Notes under the pieces: model-generated
The model's database searches: none
Told to the model about the DNA's origin: nothing
What the model saw: only the letters and a program-made list of their open reading frames with translations
Shown: piece by piece, positions 15,884 to 25,992 of the stretch
How positions within the stretch are numbered: position 1 is the first letter of the stretch
How the letters are laid out: each line of letters starts with the position of its first letter
Translations under genes and position numbers: made by a program
Origin: Paenibacillus sp. LHD-38
Lineage (GTDB): Bacteria; Bacillota; Bacilli; Paenibacillales; Paenibacillaceae
Direction of reading: 5' to 3'
Length of the DNA: 64,000 bases
NCBI RefSeq assembly: GCF_031157315.1
Contig: NZ_JAVIFU010000001.1
Coordinates: 372,001 to 436,000 of the forward strand

Positions 15884-18800
15884 GTGCAGAAATTTCTAAT
15901 CAGGAAGAAAGGTAATTCATTTCATGCTATCATGTCTTGTTTATTATGCGTTTGCTTGTTAGTTACCTTTGTGCCGTCCATGCCGGCGGTGTCTGCCGCT
16001 GAAGGGCAGCCGCTGGCCGTATTCACGGATGACTTTAACGACGGCAATGCTGATGATTGGGATAAATACGGCTCGGATAATGCGGGCAATCGCGGGGTAT
16101 GGGCGGTAAACCAAGCGAAGGAATACAGTATTAACGGCGCTCCTGGAGCCAAAACGGTTGCAGGCAGCACTTATTTTACCGATCTGGTCTATGAGGCGGA
16201 CCTTCGGGTATCCGGCTTCAATTCAGACATGACGGGCGTTCTATTCCGGACAACCCAACTTTCCGATAACGCGCTTGACGGCTATAATGGCTATTTTGCG
16301 GCGATAACGGTCGACAAAAAAGCGGTACTCGGCCGTGTGACCGGGAATAACGAGTGGAAGGAGCTGGGCCGTGTCGCGATCCCTTGGACCAGCGGCAAAA
16401 TTAAGGTTGTAGCTGTCGGCAATCACATTCAAGTTTACGTGAATGATATGGTTACTCCAAAAATCGATGTTATCGACAATGACGGCAAACAAATTGTGAC
16501 GGGAGGCGCAATCGGCCTTCGTACCTGGTGGGGAACAAGTACAATCGATAACATCAAAGTAAGGGAATATTCCGCAGAGGCGGCTGCTCCGCCGCAATTC
16601 AGCCTGGAAAGCGGAAGCTATGAAACACAGCAAACCGTCGCAATGACATCGGCTACGCCGGATGCCGTAATTAGATATACGCTTGACGGCAGTGAGCCGA
16701 ATGCAGCTTCCCCTGTGTATACCTCACCATTCGTGGTGACTTCAGCGGTAGGCATTAAGGCATATGCGGAGAAAGTCGGACATATGGCGTCCGATACTGT
16801 AAGCGCTCTCTATGTGATCGCAGCAAGCACGAGCCTGCTTGAAGAATCGTTCGAGGATGGCAATGCGGAAGGCTGGACCACGTATACAGGTGTTCAAAAC
16901 GGGGCTTGGTCCGTTGCAGATGGCCGGTATAACGTTCAAAATCCGCGGGGCGACAAAGCTATGATTCAGGCTGTGCCTGAAAACTTTGTATGGGAAGGCG
17001 ATATTAATGCCGGCAGCAGCGGGCAGGACAACGGCCTTGTGTTCCGGGTAACCGCTCCTGGCAACGGTGCGGATCGTATGAATGGCTATTATGTTGGTTT
17101 TAATTTAAAGGGATTCGTGCAAATTGGGAAAATGAATGCGGATGCGAACAATGGAAACGGTTCGTGGATGGAGGTAGCCAAAGCGGCTGCGGAAGTATAT
17201 CCGAATCAAGATAACCATCTGAAAATAATCGGAATCGGTACGACTTATTACGTTTATGTGAATGACAAGCTGACGACGCAATTCACGGACGCGGATTATA
17301 CTGCGGGGACGGTAGGAATTAGGGCATGGAACGACGGCAGCAAGGTTTCTTATGACAACCTGAAGCTGACGGGTTTAACATCGATTACAGAGCAAGCTGC
17401 TCCGCCGGTGTTTGAACCGCAAACTGCAAATTTTGCCGAGTCGCAGCAGGTTGTTATAGCAAGTCCAACAGAAGGAGCTGTCATCTATTATACGACGGAC
17501 GGAAGCGCGCCAACTCATGCTTCTGCCGTTTATAACGGGCCGGTTACGGTAACGGAAACGACGACTGTGAAAGCAATCGCTGGTAAAAGCGGCTTGTTTG
17601 ATTCCGCTGTCCGCAGCGGCGTGTATACCAAAAACAGCCCGGGCTTCGCCGAAAACTTCGAAGACGGCAACGCGGACGGATGGTCCGTCTATGGGGGGAC
17701 TTGGAATGTTTCCGCAGGAAAGTACAGCGTAAACAAAGGAGCTGGCTTCAAGGCAGTAGCTAATGGCACTAACTATAGCAACTTCGTATATGAGGCGGAC
17801 ATTCAAATTAACGATGGTGCCGGCCCTGATAATGCGGGCTTAATTTTCCGGGTGAGCAATCCATCCGTCGGAGCCGACAATTTAAAAGGCTATTATGCCG
17901 GCATTGGCATGAATAACCGGGTTCAGGTCGGCAGGCTGAATAACAATTGGACGGAACTGGCTTCCATTCCTTTTACCGTCAAGCTGAATACGGTCTACCG
18001 GATGAAGGTAGTTGCCGATGGACGCAATATCGAAGTGTACATCAACGATGAAATCGTCGTCAGTGTCGTCGATCGGATGTTTACGGAAGGAGCTGTCGGC
18101 GTAAGATCACATTTCCTGAACACGTCGTACGACAATCTTTTGGTAACGGACACAGGGCCTGTCACGCAGCCAACCTATGATTGGTCTTGGGTGAAGGGAG
18201 CCGTATTCGTTCCGACAAATGTAGTCAATCAAATCCAGCAATGGAATGAGTATGACCATGTTATTAATGACAGGGAGCTTTCCTACGCCCATGACTACGG
18301 CATTAACTTTGTGCGGGTGTTCGTCCATAACCTCCTTTGGGAAAATGATAAGGAAGCGCTTCTCGCTAATTTGGAGGATTTCCTTCGGCTGGCGGATAAG
18401 TATGACATCAAAGTGGAGCTGGTTTTCTTTGATGATTGCTGGAATGATTACCCTGTATTTGGACCGCAGCAGGCACCAAGGTACGGGGCCCATAACAGCC
18501 GCTGGGTAGAGGGACCGGGAGATGCGGTCAAATCGAATTATGGCGCTAATAAACAAAAGCTGAAGGAATACGTTCAAGGCATTGTCAATGCGCATAAGGA
18601 TGATCCGAGAATCGCGTTCTGGAACGTCTATAACGAGCCGAGCAACGGCGAAAGCGGCTTGATGGATGTGGTGACGAAACAAATTATGAACGATGCGCGG
18701 ATTTGGATTAAAGAAACGGGCTCAACCCTGCCAATCTCATCGACGGGAGGGCAATTCTCCGGCGGTCCGTTCTCCGATTTCATCACTTGGCATCCATATG

Positions 18801-21800
18801 AATCGGATTATCCGACGCCATTTGGCGTAAGCAAGGAAGTGCTTGCCGATGAGCTGATGAACAGGTTGACTCAAACCCTTCCGGGCGTAGTCGAGAACTA
18901 CGGCGGCAGAGGTATGGGGTATGTGATTTGGGAGCTGGGCATCGGCCGCTCCAATACGAGATTCCCATGGGGCTCGGATGTAACGCCGCTAACCTCGGAG
19001 CCAGAGGTACCGTTCCACGGCATTGTGTATCCGGATGGCCATCCTTGGGATGTGAATGATGTTAAAGCGCTGCTGGGCGAGGGCTTCGAATCCTTACCAG
19101 TGTTCAACGTTCAATATTATAAGGACGACAATTTCTCGCAATTGGCCAAAAAATCGATTACGACAAGAATAGATTTTGATCTTGGCAACGAGAAAGGAAC
19201 AGGCTCTCCGGAACCGACAGCAGGCATTGGCGAGGATCATTTCTCCATCCGCTGGACAGGAACGATCATGCCGGAGCAGACAGGGGAATACACCCTTTAC
19301 GCGGACAGCGATAATATCGCAAAAGTCTGGGTAAACGGCGAACAGGTTATTGATAAAACCAGCCTCGCAAGGGAAGAGGTTAGTGCCAAGCTGAACTTGA
19401 TAGCAGGCCAAAATCTTCCGGTTAAAATTGAATATGTGCACGCAACGGGTGATGCCAGCTTGCATCTGAAATGGTCCGCAGCGGGGATGCCTAAGCAAGT
19501 TATGCTTCCGATCTATTCTGGAAAAAGCGTAGAATCGGTCGCGATTACACCGGAATCCGTAAGCTTGAAGGTGGATCAAACGAAGCAGCTGATTCCGGTG
19601 CTTACGCCGGTAGACGCATCGAAACAGGAAGTGCTTTGGAGCTCCGATAAGCCCGGAGTCGCAGTTGTTAGTGCAAGCGGCGTGGTTAAGGGCGTGAGCC
19701 CTGGTACGGCAACGATAACCGTAACGACGGTTGACGGCGGCAAAACCGCAACGGCTGAGATCTCGGTTGCGGCTAGCACGCTTTTCCAAAATCCGATCGT
19801 GCCGGTAGCTGGCGGTGCAGGTTCGGCTGATCCGAGTATCGTCTTTAAGGATGGTTACTATTACTACGTGAAATCGGAGAAGGATTCTTCTCTGCAGGTA
19901 GCCAAAGCAAAAAGGCTGCAGGATATCGGTACGGCTCCGCGCGTGACAGTATATACGCCGCCAACCGGCACGATGTATTCAAAGGAGCTTTGGGCGCCGG
20001 AGCTGCAATATTTGAACGGTAAGTGGTATATCTATTTCGCGGCGGACGACGGCAATAACAACAACCATCGCATGTACGTGCTGGAAGGCATGTCACAGGA
20101 CCCACAGGGTGAATATGCATTCAAAGGAAAAATAGCAGATGCGACGGATAAATGGGCGATTGACGGCTCCGTCTTGGTTAAGGACGATCAAACGATGTAT
20201 TTTGTTTGGTCAGGCTGGGAAGGCGATGTCAATGTGCGCCAAAATCTTTATATCGCTCCGATGAGCAATCCTTGGACGATTAGCGGTCCCCGCGTGCTAA
20301 TATCGACTCCGGATCAGGCATGGGAGTTGAACGGTTCGCCATTCATCAATGAAGGTCCCGAGGTGCTGAAGAAAAACGGGAAAATCTTTATCGTTTATTC
20401 GGCAAGCGGCAGCTGGACGGATGATTATACGCTTGGCATGCTGACGAATACGGATGGCGATGTGCTGAACGCGGCTTCATGGACGAAGAGCGGGCCCGTA
20501 TTCAGCAAAGTGCAAAAGGCTTACGGTCCAGGACATAACACGTTCACAACCTCGCCGGACGGCACAGAAGACTGGATTGTTTACCATGCAACCTTAAACA
20601 GCGGCGGAAGCTGGGCAAACCGAAGCGTGAGAGCGCAGAAGTTTACTTGGAATCCAGACGGCACGCCGAATTTTGGAACACCGGTTGCTTACGGCGAGCA
20701 GATTGAGCAGCCTTCAGGTACGCCTGCCGCTCCGCGATATAAATTAGAAGCCGAGGATGCCGTGCTTGGCGGCACAGCCAAAGCAGGCGATTCAGGAAAT
20801 GCATCGGGCGGTAAGGTAGTCGGCCATTTGGACGCGCCGGGCAGCGATTATATAGAATTTAACGTTAACGTGCAGCATGCCGGCGATTACAACTTGGTTG
20901 TTATGGCTGATAACGGCAGTGCCGGAGGAGCGACCGTGAAGCATGCCATAACGGTTAATGATGGTGCCGAACAAGAGATCGCGTACAAAAACTTCGGTTG
21001 GAACCAAATTAACCCGTCATCTATGGATGTTACGCTGCAATCGGGAATAAATACGATTCGCTTGGCGAAGAAAACGAATTTTGCTCAACTGGATTCGATC
21101 ATATTAACACGAATTCTGGAAGAGGAAGGCTCAGAGCCGGTAACCTCGCTCCGGGTAGATCAACCAAGCTTGACCGTGACTGCAGGGGATTCAGCGGCTA
21201 TCGTCGCTTCGGTCCGCCCAATCATGGGGACGAATAAAAATGTGATTGTCACTTCTTCTAATCCTGAAGTGGCTGGCGCAGCGGTAACGAGCAAGGATAC
21301 CGCATCGGGCAGCATCATGATTGCGGTTAATGGGTTGCAGAAGGGTACAGCCCAAATCAAAGTAGTAAGCGCGGATAATGCTGCGATTATTGCGGAGAGC
21401 ACCGTGATCGTCCGCGGGGAAGCAGGCGAGCCAAATCTAGCCGGGTATACGGTAGATCAGTTCGACAACACGACGCTGGACAACGGGGTATGGTCGATTT
21501 TCCAAGAGAGTGCTGGCAATTGGAGCTTAACTCAAAACCCTGGCTCGATGACGATCCATACGACAGCTACCGATGTGTATCAAGACAATAATTCGCAAAA
21601 TAACGTGTTCCTTAGAAATGTCCCGGGGGACGGCGATTTTGAGATCGTTACGAAAGTAACGGCGCCCATTGCCAAAAACCATCAGCAGGCGGGATTGTTC
21701 GTTTGGCAAAATGCGGATAATTTCATCAAACTTGCCCATGTTTGGGTAAATGGCAACGCGGTAGAAACCGCCTATGAAATAAACCGCGTGTATCAACAAC

Positions 21801-24800
21801 CGGCTAATCAAGTTAAACATCCGGGCGGAGATACCATGACGCTTAAAATCCGGAAGATCGGAGACCGCTATACGACCTATTATTGGGACGGGTACGAATG
21901 GATACAAGCGGCTGCTGCCGTAACAGCGAATCTTACGAATATTAAAATCGGATTTTTCGCGAACAACATCGTTGCCGGGAATGATCCGATCAACGCGAAG
22001 TTCGAGTATTTCGCGGTAAGAGCGATTCAGGGCGGCGTGGACCTGGCACCTAAGACGCTAACACTTGAAACTGGAGAAACGAGTCAGCTAACGAATTTAG
22101 GCGCAAGCGGCACCGAAGTGATCTGGACATCCTCGAATCCGGATATCGCTGCCGTGAATGCGGAAGGTTTGGTAGAAGCGAAGACTTCAGGAAGAGCCGT
22201 TATTAAGGCAGTATCTCTTTCCGGAGACTTTAGCGGGCAGGCCATCGTAAATGTACGGGAGCAGACGCCGCCTCCAAGCTTATTGTTCGAGGAGGACTTT
22301 ACCAGCTACAACGAAGGCAGCTGGGGCACTTACGGAGGAGAATGGAAGTCCGCAAACGGCGTTTATTCGGTAAATGCGGGAACCGGGTACAAATCGGTAC
22401 TGCAAGAACGTAAATTTACCGATTTCGAGCTTGAGGCAGACGTGAAAATCGTAAGCGGAAACGAAGCGGGCCTTATTTTCAGGGCATCTGGGCTTGGTGT
22501 CGGACCTGATGCTTTGGAAGGGTACTATCTAGGCATTAATGCGGCTACGCATACAGCCGTGCTTGGGGAAATGAGCGGCGGCAAATGGAAGGAAATCGCT
22601 TCAAAGAGGCTTCCGATCTTTACGAATGTCTCTTACAAAATAAAGGTCATTGCCGATCAAAACCACATTCAAGTCTTTATTAACGATAATCCGCTAAACG
22701 TAAACGGTTATCCTAAATTTGATTTGCTGGACAGCACACATGTCGCAACGGGCTTTATCGGCTTCAGAACTTGGAATGCGAATGCCGAGTTTGATAACGT
22801 GAAGGTCAGCTCGTACTCGGAAAATCTAACCGAACCGACCTATACGAATTCATTGCTTGGAAACATCGCGGATCCGTTCGTGCTGTCGCATGAGGGAATG
22901 TATTATCTCTACGGCACAAACACGACGGCAGGCGGAATGAGGGATGGATTCAAGGTGTACACTTCCGAGGATCTGGTCCACTGGTCAGAGCATGACCAAT
23001 TGGCGCTTTCGAACGAAGATTCATGGGGCAGCACCAATTTTTGGGCACCGGAGGTCATTGAACGCGGAGGCAAATTCTACATGTACTATGTAGTAGAAGA
23101 GCATCTGGCGGTTGCAACAAGCGACTCGCCGCTTGGACCATTTGTCCAAGACGTGCAAGAGCCTATGCATGCGACGAAAGAGATCGACGCGCATATCTAT
23201 ACGGATGAAGATGGAAAAACGTATATTTATTTTGTCCGCTTCAACAACAACAATGAAATTTGGGTAGCTGAGTTGAACGACGATATGAAAACGATGAAAG
23301 ACGAGACGCTGCAGAAGGTGTTTAGCCCGACCCAAGAGTGGGAGCTGAGCCAGAAGCCGCCAGTCGCGCAAATTAATGAGGGACCGTTCGTCATCAAGCA
23401 TAATGGAACCTATTATATGACGTATTCCGGCAATCACTTCCAAAGCCCGGATTACGGCGTAGGGTACGCGACTGCACCGACTCCAACGGGACCTTGGACA
23501 AAATATGAGTATAATCCGATCATGAAATCGAATGTCATCGTGCCTGGCGCAGGTCATCATTCCTTGGTCTACTCGCCAGACGGCACAGAGCTGTTTATGG
23601 TGTATCACACGCATTACAATGTTGACCAAACCGAACCAAGAAAGCTCGTGATTGACCGCGTACAATTTGTTAAGACGGCAGATGGACTGGATGTGATGGA
23701 GGTATGGGGTCCGACGATCACGCCTCAGCTTATGCCATCTAACCAAAAACCGCCTGTAGAGGTGCCGGTGCTGTCCGTTGAAGTCACAGGAGAGGACGGG
23801 GCAACAACGATTACTGAAAATGATGGTAAGCTGCAGCTGCATGCTTCCGTATTGCCGGAGGATGCGACGGATAAAAGCGTAGCATGGTCCATCGTAAGCG
23901 GAGAAGCCTATGCGACAATCTCGTCAACCGGTTTGTTGACGGCAGCAGCGGACGGAACGGTCATCGTAAAAGCCGTATCAATCAGCACGCCGGCTGTTTA
24001 TGGGACGATTTCGATTACGGTTACGGGACAAACAACGGGCGGCGAACCGAATGTGCCTCCTGTCGTGACACCGCCGGCGGATGCTCAAGCGGAAATTGAC
24101 GGCAATTCGCTGAAGCTTCCTGCAGGTAAGCCCAATGGTGAAGGATTGCTTGCAATCGCGGTTTCAAGCACGGACCTCAATAAGCTGCTCGCACAGGCAG
24201 CAGGTGAAGGGATTCATATAGAGGTTCGTGGCTTTGAAGCAGCGAAGGAAGTATCCTTGGCCTTTACGGACGGTCAGTTGGAGGCAGCGGCTGCTAAAGG
24301 AGTCAAGAGCCTAACTGTTGATTTGGGCCTTGCATCGTTTACCTTTAATCCGAGATCTTTCACAAGCCATGAAGACCCGATGGCAAAAATCGTCTGGTCA
24401 GTATCGAAATCGGATACCGCTTCATTGCCTGCTGAGACAAAAGCGTTACTCGGAAATAAACCTTTGTTTGATTTCAAGGCAGCCATTAATGGAGTAAACA
24501 TTACTGCATTCAGCGGTGAGCTGATTAAAGTTATGCTGGATTACGATCTCCAGCCTAATGAAGATCCAAACCTCGTCGTTGTGTACTATATCAACGAGAG
24601 CGGCAAGCCTGAAATCGTGAAAAATGCAAAATACATCGCGGAAACAGGCAAGGTTGCCTTTACGGTGTCCCACTTCAGTAAGTATGCAGCTTTGCATAAG
24701 AAGGTCATCTTTAGCGATCTTGCGAAAGCGGCGTGGGCTAGAACGAGCATTGAAGCATTGGCGGCCCGTGAAATGATTAACGGAGTAGGCGATGATCGAT

Positions 24801-25249
24801 TTGCGCCAAGCGATAAGGTTACAAGAGCGCAATTCATTACGATGCTGATGAGAGCCTTATCATTATCAGCTGATGATGCAACCAGCTCATTTACCGATGT
24901 GCAGCAGGGGGCCTGGTACTATGAGGCGGTAGCTGCGGCACAAAAGCTTGGCATTGTTCAAGGCAAGCAGGACGGCAGCTTCGGCATTAACGATGCGATC
25001 AGCAGGGAAGAAATGGCTGTTATGGCGTTTCGGGCTGCGAAGGCAGCGGGTGCCGCTCTTGCCGGGGATGGTACTGCTCAGCCATTTGCGGATCAAGCCC
25101 AAATTAGCGCTTACGCAGCTGTGAGTGTTGCAGCAATGCAGCAAGCAGCTATCATTAACGGAAAAGGCAATGACCGCTTTGCTCCGAAAGAGACAGCAAC
25201 AAGAGCGGAGGCCGCGAAAATCATTTACAGCTTGTTCCAATTGCTGTAA
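15884..25249 (+). CDS. Giant SLH-anchored multidomain glycoside hydrolase (GH-A barrel plus two GH43)
   Basis: 3,121 residues; GTG start behind AGGGAGGG. Signal peptide ends near VSA-A38. Approximate order: LamG/DUF1080-like 45-230; chitobiase-C-like 233-312; DUF1080-like 317-496; chitobiase-C-like 504-583; DUF1080-like 586-756; clan GH-A-like barrel 765-1067 (acid/base Glu918 in WNVYNEP, nucleophile candidate Glu990); PA14 1072-1214; Big 1216-1299; GH43 1300-1612 (Asp1316, Asp1427, Glu1490); CBM6 1619-1744; Big 1752-1845; concanavalin-like, GH43-associated 1855-2050; Big 2053-2126; DUF1080-like 2133-2312; second GH43 2316-2620 (Asp2330, Asp2435, Glu2499); Big 2626-2716; Pro-rich linker and unknown domain to 2942; three SLH repeats 2943-3121. 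It should sit on the cell wall and attack arabinoxylan or arabinan; the substrate is inferred from GH43. Confidence 0.93.
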   Translation: MQKFLIRKKGNSFHAIMSCLLCVCLLVTFVPSMPAVSAAEGQPLAVFTDDFNDGNADDWDKYGSDNAGNRGVWAVNQAKEYSINGAPGAKTVAGSTYFTDLVYEADLRVSGFNSDMTGVLFRTTQLSDNALDGYNGYFAAITVDKKAVLGRVTGNNEWKELGRVAIPWTSGKIKVVAVGNHIQVYVNDMVTPKIDVIDNDGKQIVTGGAIGLRTWWGTSTIDNIKVREYSAEAAAPPQFSLESGSYETQQTVAMTSATPDAVIRYTLDGSEPNAASPVYTSPFVVTSAVGIKAYAEKVGHMASDTVSALYVIAASTSLLEESFEDGNAEGWTTYTGVQNGAWSVADGRYNVQNPRGDKAMIQAVPENFVWEGDINAGSSGQDNGLVFRVTAPGNGADRMNGYYVGFNLKGFVQIGKMNADANNGNGSWMEVAKAAAEVYPNQDNHLKIIGIGTTYYVYVNDKLTTQFTDADYTAGTVGIRAWNDGSKVSYDNLKLTGLTSITEQAAPPVFEPQTANFAESQQVVIASPTEGAVIYYTTDGSAPTHASAVYNGPVTVTETTTVKAIAGKSGLFDSAVRSGVYTKNSPGFAENFEDGNADGWSVYGGTWNVSAGKYSVNKGAGFKAVANGTNYSNFVYEADIQINDGAGPDNAGLIFRVSNPSVGADNLKGYYAGIGMNNRVQVGRLNNNWTELASIPFTVKLNTVYRMKVVADGRNIEVYINDEIVVSVVDRMFTEGAVGVRSHFLNTSYDNLLVTDTGPVTQPTYDWSWVKGAVFVPTNVVNQIQQWNEYDHVINDRELSYAHDYGINFVRVFVHNLLWENDKEALLANLEDFLRLADKYDIKVELVFFDDCWNDYPVFGPQQAPRYGAHNSRWVEGPGDAVKSNYGANKQKLKEYVQGIVNAHKDDPRIAFWNVYNEPSNGESGLMDVVTKQIMNDARIWIKETGSTLPISSTGGQFSGGPFSDFITWHPYESDYPTPFGVSKEVLADELMNRLTQTLPGVVENYGGRGMGYVIWELGIGRSNTRFPWGSDVTPLTSEPEVPFHGIVYPDGHPWDVNDVKALLGEGFESLPVFNVQYYKDDNFSQLAKKSITTRIDFDLGNEKGTGSPEPTAGIGEDHFSIRWTGTIMPEQTGEYTLYADSDNIAKVWVNGEQVIDKTSLAREEVSAKLNLIAGQNLPVKIEYVHATGDASLHLKWSAAGMPKQVMLPIYSGKSVESVAITPESVSLKVDQTKQLIPVLTPVDASKQEVLWSSDKPGVAVVSASGVVKGVSPGTATITVTTVDGGKTATAEISVAASTLFQNPIVPVAGGAGSADPSIVFKDGYYYYVKSEKDSSLQVAKAKRLQDIGTAPRVTVYTPPTGTMYSKELWAPELQYLNGKWYIYFAADDGNNNNHRMYVLEGMSQDPQGEYAFKGKIADATDKWAIDGSVLVKDDQTMYFVWSGWEGDVNVRQNLYIAPMSNPWTISGPRVLISTPDQAWELNGSPFINEGPEVLKKNGKIFIVYSASGSWTDDYTLGMLTNTDGDVLNAASWTKSGPVFSKVQKAYGPGHNTFTTSPDGTEDWIVYHATLNSGGSWANRSVRAQKFTWNPDGTPNFGTPVAYGEQIEQPSGTPAAPRYKLEAEDAVLGGTAKAGDSGNASGGKVVGHLDAPGSDYIEFNVNVQHAGDYNLVVMADNGSAGGATVKHAITVNDGAEQEIAYKNFGWNQINPSSMDVTLQSGINTIRLAKKTNFAQLDSIILTRILEEEGSEPVTSLRVDQPSLTVTAGDSAAIVASVRPIMGTNKNVIVTSSNPEVAGAAVTSKDTASGSIMIAVNGLQKGTAQIKVVSADNAAIIAESTVIVRGEAGEPNLAGYTVDQFDNTTLDNGVWSIFQESAGNWSLTQNPGSMTIHTTATDVYQDNNSQNNVFLRNVPGDGDFEIVTKVTAPIAKNHQQAGLFVWQNADNFIKLAHVWVNGNAVETAYEINRVYQQPANQVKHPGGDTMTLKIRKIGDRYTTYYWDGYEWIQAAAAVTANLTNIKIGFFANNIVAGNDPINAKFEYFAVRAIQGGVDLAPKTLTLETGETSQLTNLGASGTEVIWTSSNPDIAAVNAEGLVEAKTSGRAVIKAVSLSGDFSGQAIVNVREQTPPPSLLFEEDFTSYNEGSWGTYGGEWKSANGVYSVNAGTGYKSVLQERKFTDFELEADVKIVSGNEAGLIFRASGLGVGPDALEGYYLGINAATHTAVLGEMSGGKWKEIASKRLPIFTNVSYKIKVIADQNHIQVFINDNPLNVNGYPKFDLLDSTHVATGFIGFRTWNANAEFDNVKVSSYSENLTEPTYTNSLLGNIADPFVLSHEGMYYLYGTNTTAGGMRDGFKVYTSEDLVHWSEHDQLALSNEDSWGSTNFWAPEVIERGGKFYMYYVVEEHLAVATSDSPLGPFVQDVQEPMHATKEIDAHIYTDEDGKTYIYFVRFNNNNEIWVAELNDDMKTMKDETLQKVFSPTQEWELSQKPPVAQINEGPFVIKHNGTYYMTYSGNHFQSPDYGVGYATAPTPTGPWTKYEYNPIMKSNVIVPGAGHHSLVYSPDGTELFMVYHTHYNVDQTEPRKLVIDRVQFVKTADGLDVMEVWGPTITPQLMPSNQKPPVEVPVLSVEVTGEDGATTITENDGKLQLHASVLPEDATDKSVAWSIVSGEAYATISSTGLLTAAADGTVIVKAVSISTPAVYGTISITVTGQTTGGEPNVPPVVTPPADAQAEIDGNSLKLPAGKPNGEGLLAIAVSSTDLNKLLAQAAGEGIHIEVRGFEAAKEVSLAFTDGQLEAAAAKGVKSLTVDLGLASFTFNPRSFTSHEDPMAKIVWSVSKSDTASLPAETKALLGNKPLFDFKAAINGVNITAFSGELIKVMLDYDLQPNEDPNLVVVYYINESGKPEIVKNAKYIAETGKVAFTVSHFSKYAALHKKVIFSDLAKAAWARTSIEALAAREMINGVGDDRFAPSDKVTRAQFITMLMRALSLSADDATSSFTDVQQGAWYYEAVAAAQKLGIVQGKQDGSFGINDAISREEMAVMAFRAAKAAGAALAGDGTAQPFADQAQISAYAAVSVAAMQQAAIINGKGNDRFAPKETATRAEAAKIIYSLFQLL

Positions 25250-25298
25250 GCGAATGAACGGGCTTTAATAACAGGATGAAAGACACCCTTTAGGAATA

Positions 25299-25336
25299 AC
25301 AGAGAAATAACGGCAAGCCGGTTATTTCTCTGTTTT
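25299..25336 (+). terminator. Strong terminator after the giant glycosidase
   Basis: ACAGAGAAATAACGGC pairs with GCCGGTTATTTCTCTGT and is followed by TTTT. Confidence 0.92.
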
Positions 25337-25340
25337 CCTA

Positions 25341-25388
25341 GATATATAAGGATTTATAAGTTTTTACTTATAAATGTGCTTATATATC
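25341..25388. repeat. Long AT-rich hairpin of unknown role
   Basis: GATATATAAG pairs with CTTATATATC (10 bp) and ATTTATAAGT with ACTTATAAAT (10 bp) around a TTTT loop, with a small internal loop between the two stems. It directly follows a complete terminator, so termination of the glycosidase does not need it. The next ~60 bases contain a smaller hairpin (GACGGC-GACA-GCCGTT) and then a T run. No known riboswitch was recognised. Confidence 0.6.
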
Positions 25389-25551
25389 TCCGCGAAACGA
25401 TAGCTTTTGCCACTGAGGACGGCGACAGCCGTTTACGCTTGGGGTGTTTTTTCATTTTGAGAAATAATAGAGTATGAGATTAGGAAACAGGGGACTATTT
25501 TCAAGAAAATGGGGAAAGAATGGAAAGGAGAGTACATCTTGACGGATAGGA

Positions 25552-25818
25552 ATGATCGATATGATGAATATTCATTGGCGAATGGCCGAGCTTTGGCTGC
25601 TGCAGCAGAGCCGGGGCCTGACGGAACAAGAAAACTCAGAGCTGAATTCCTGCTTGAAGCTAAACGCCAAATATGCGCAGCGGCTGGCCGAGCAATATAA
25701 TTTTGGGTATATGGCGAGCATGACGGGCGATGAGTCATGGCTGTTGGAAATTTCAACGGACATCGATAAGATGGAGCGGTATTATGAAAGCAAGCGGCCG
25801 GCATTTTTTGAGAAATAA
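25552..25818 (+). CDS. Small conserved protein, DUF7667-like
   Basis: Up to 88 residues: HWRMAELWLLQQSRGLTEQE..., then YNFGYMASMTGDESWLLEI. This pattern (a WR-AELW start, Cys-Leu-x-x-Asn in the middle, SLASMT-DxxW later) is that of short Paenibacillus/Bacillus proteins grouped as DUF7667, from memory. The start is uncertain: ATG 25552 is too close to GGATAGG, and ATG 25561 would be better spaced. Function unknown. Confidence 0.7.
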   Translation: MIDMMNIHWRMAELWLLQQSRGLTEQENSELNSCLKLNAKYAQRLAEQYNFGYMASMTGDESWLLEISTDIDKMERYYESKRPAFFEK

Positions 25819-25925
25819 CCGAAATGCTTACCGGCAGCGAACCGCTTGTTTTTGCGTGTGCCGCAATCTCAAAAAAATAGCAATCCAAAAGAAATCATAG
25901 GCTGTAAAAAATGCTAGAATAAGGA

Positions 25926-25948
25926 TATAATCATATCGATTCGATATG
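25926..25948 (+). promoter_or_regulatory. Promoter -10 abutting a perfect palindrome
   Basis: TATAAT (25926-25931) runs directly into CATATCGA-T-TCGATATG (25932-25948), an 8-1-8 perfect palindrome 45 bases before the VOC gene start. This is the geometry of a repressor operator over the transcription start. The cognate regulator is not identifiable here. Confidence 0.7.
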
Positions 25949-25992
25949 TATCCTAGCAAATGCAAAACATTCTAATGAAGAGGTGATTGGTC

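Noticed and set aside
23021..23842. Minus-strand frame of 273 codons inside the giant glycosidase gene
   Set aside because: Lies fully opposite the second GH43 domain, with no ribosome site and no recognisable motif.
25389..25450. GCCACTG inside the structured segment, reminiscent of a cobalamin riboswitch core
   Set aside because: The rest of the cobalamin consensus (B12 box, pairing arms) is missing and there is no B12 gene downstream.
25433..25888. Minus-strand frame of 151 codons opposite the DUF7667-like gene
   Set aside because: No good ribosome site or domain; the plus-strand protein matches a known short family.
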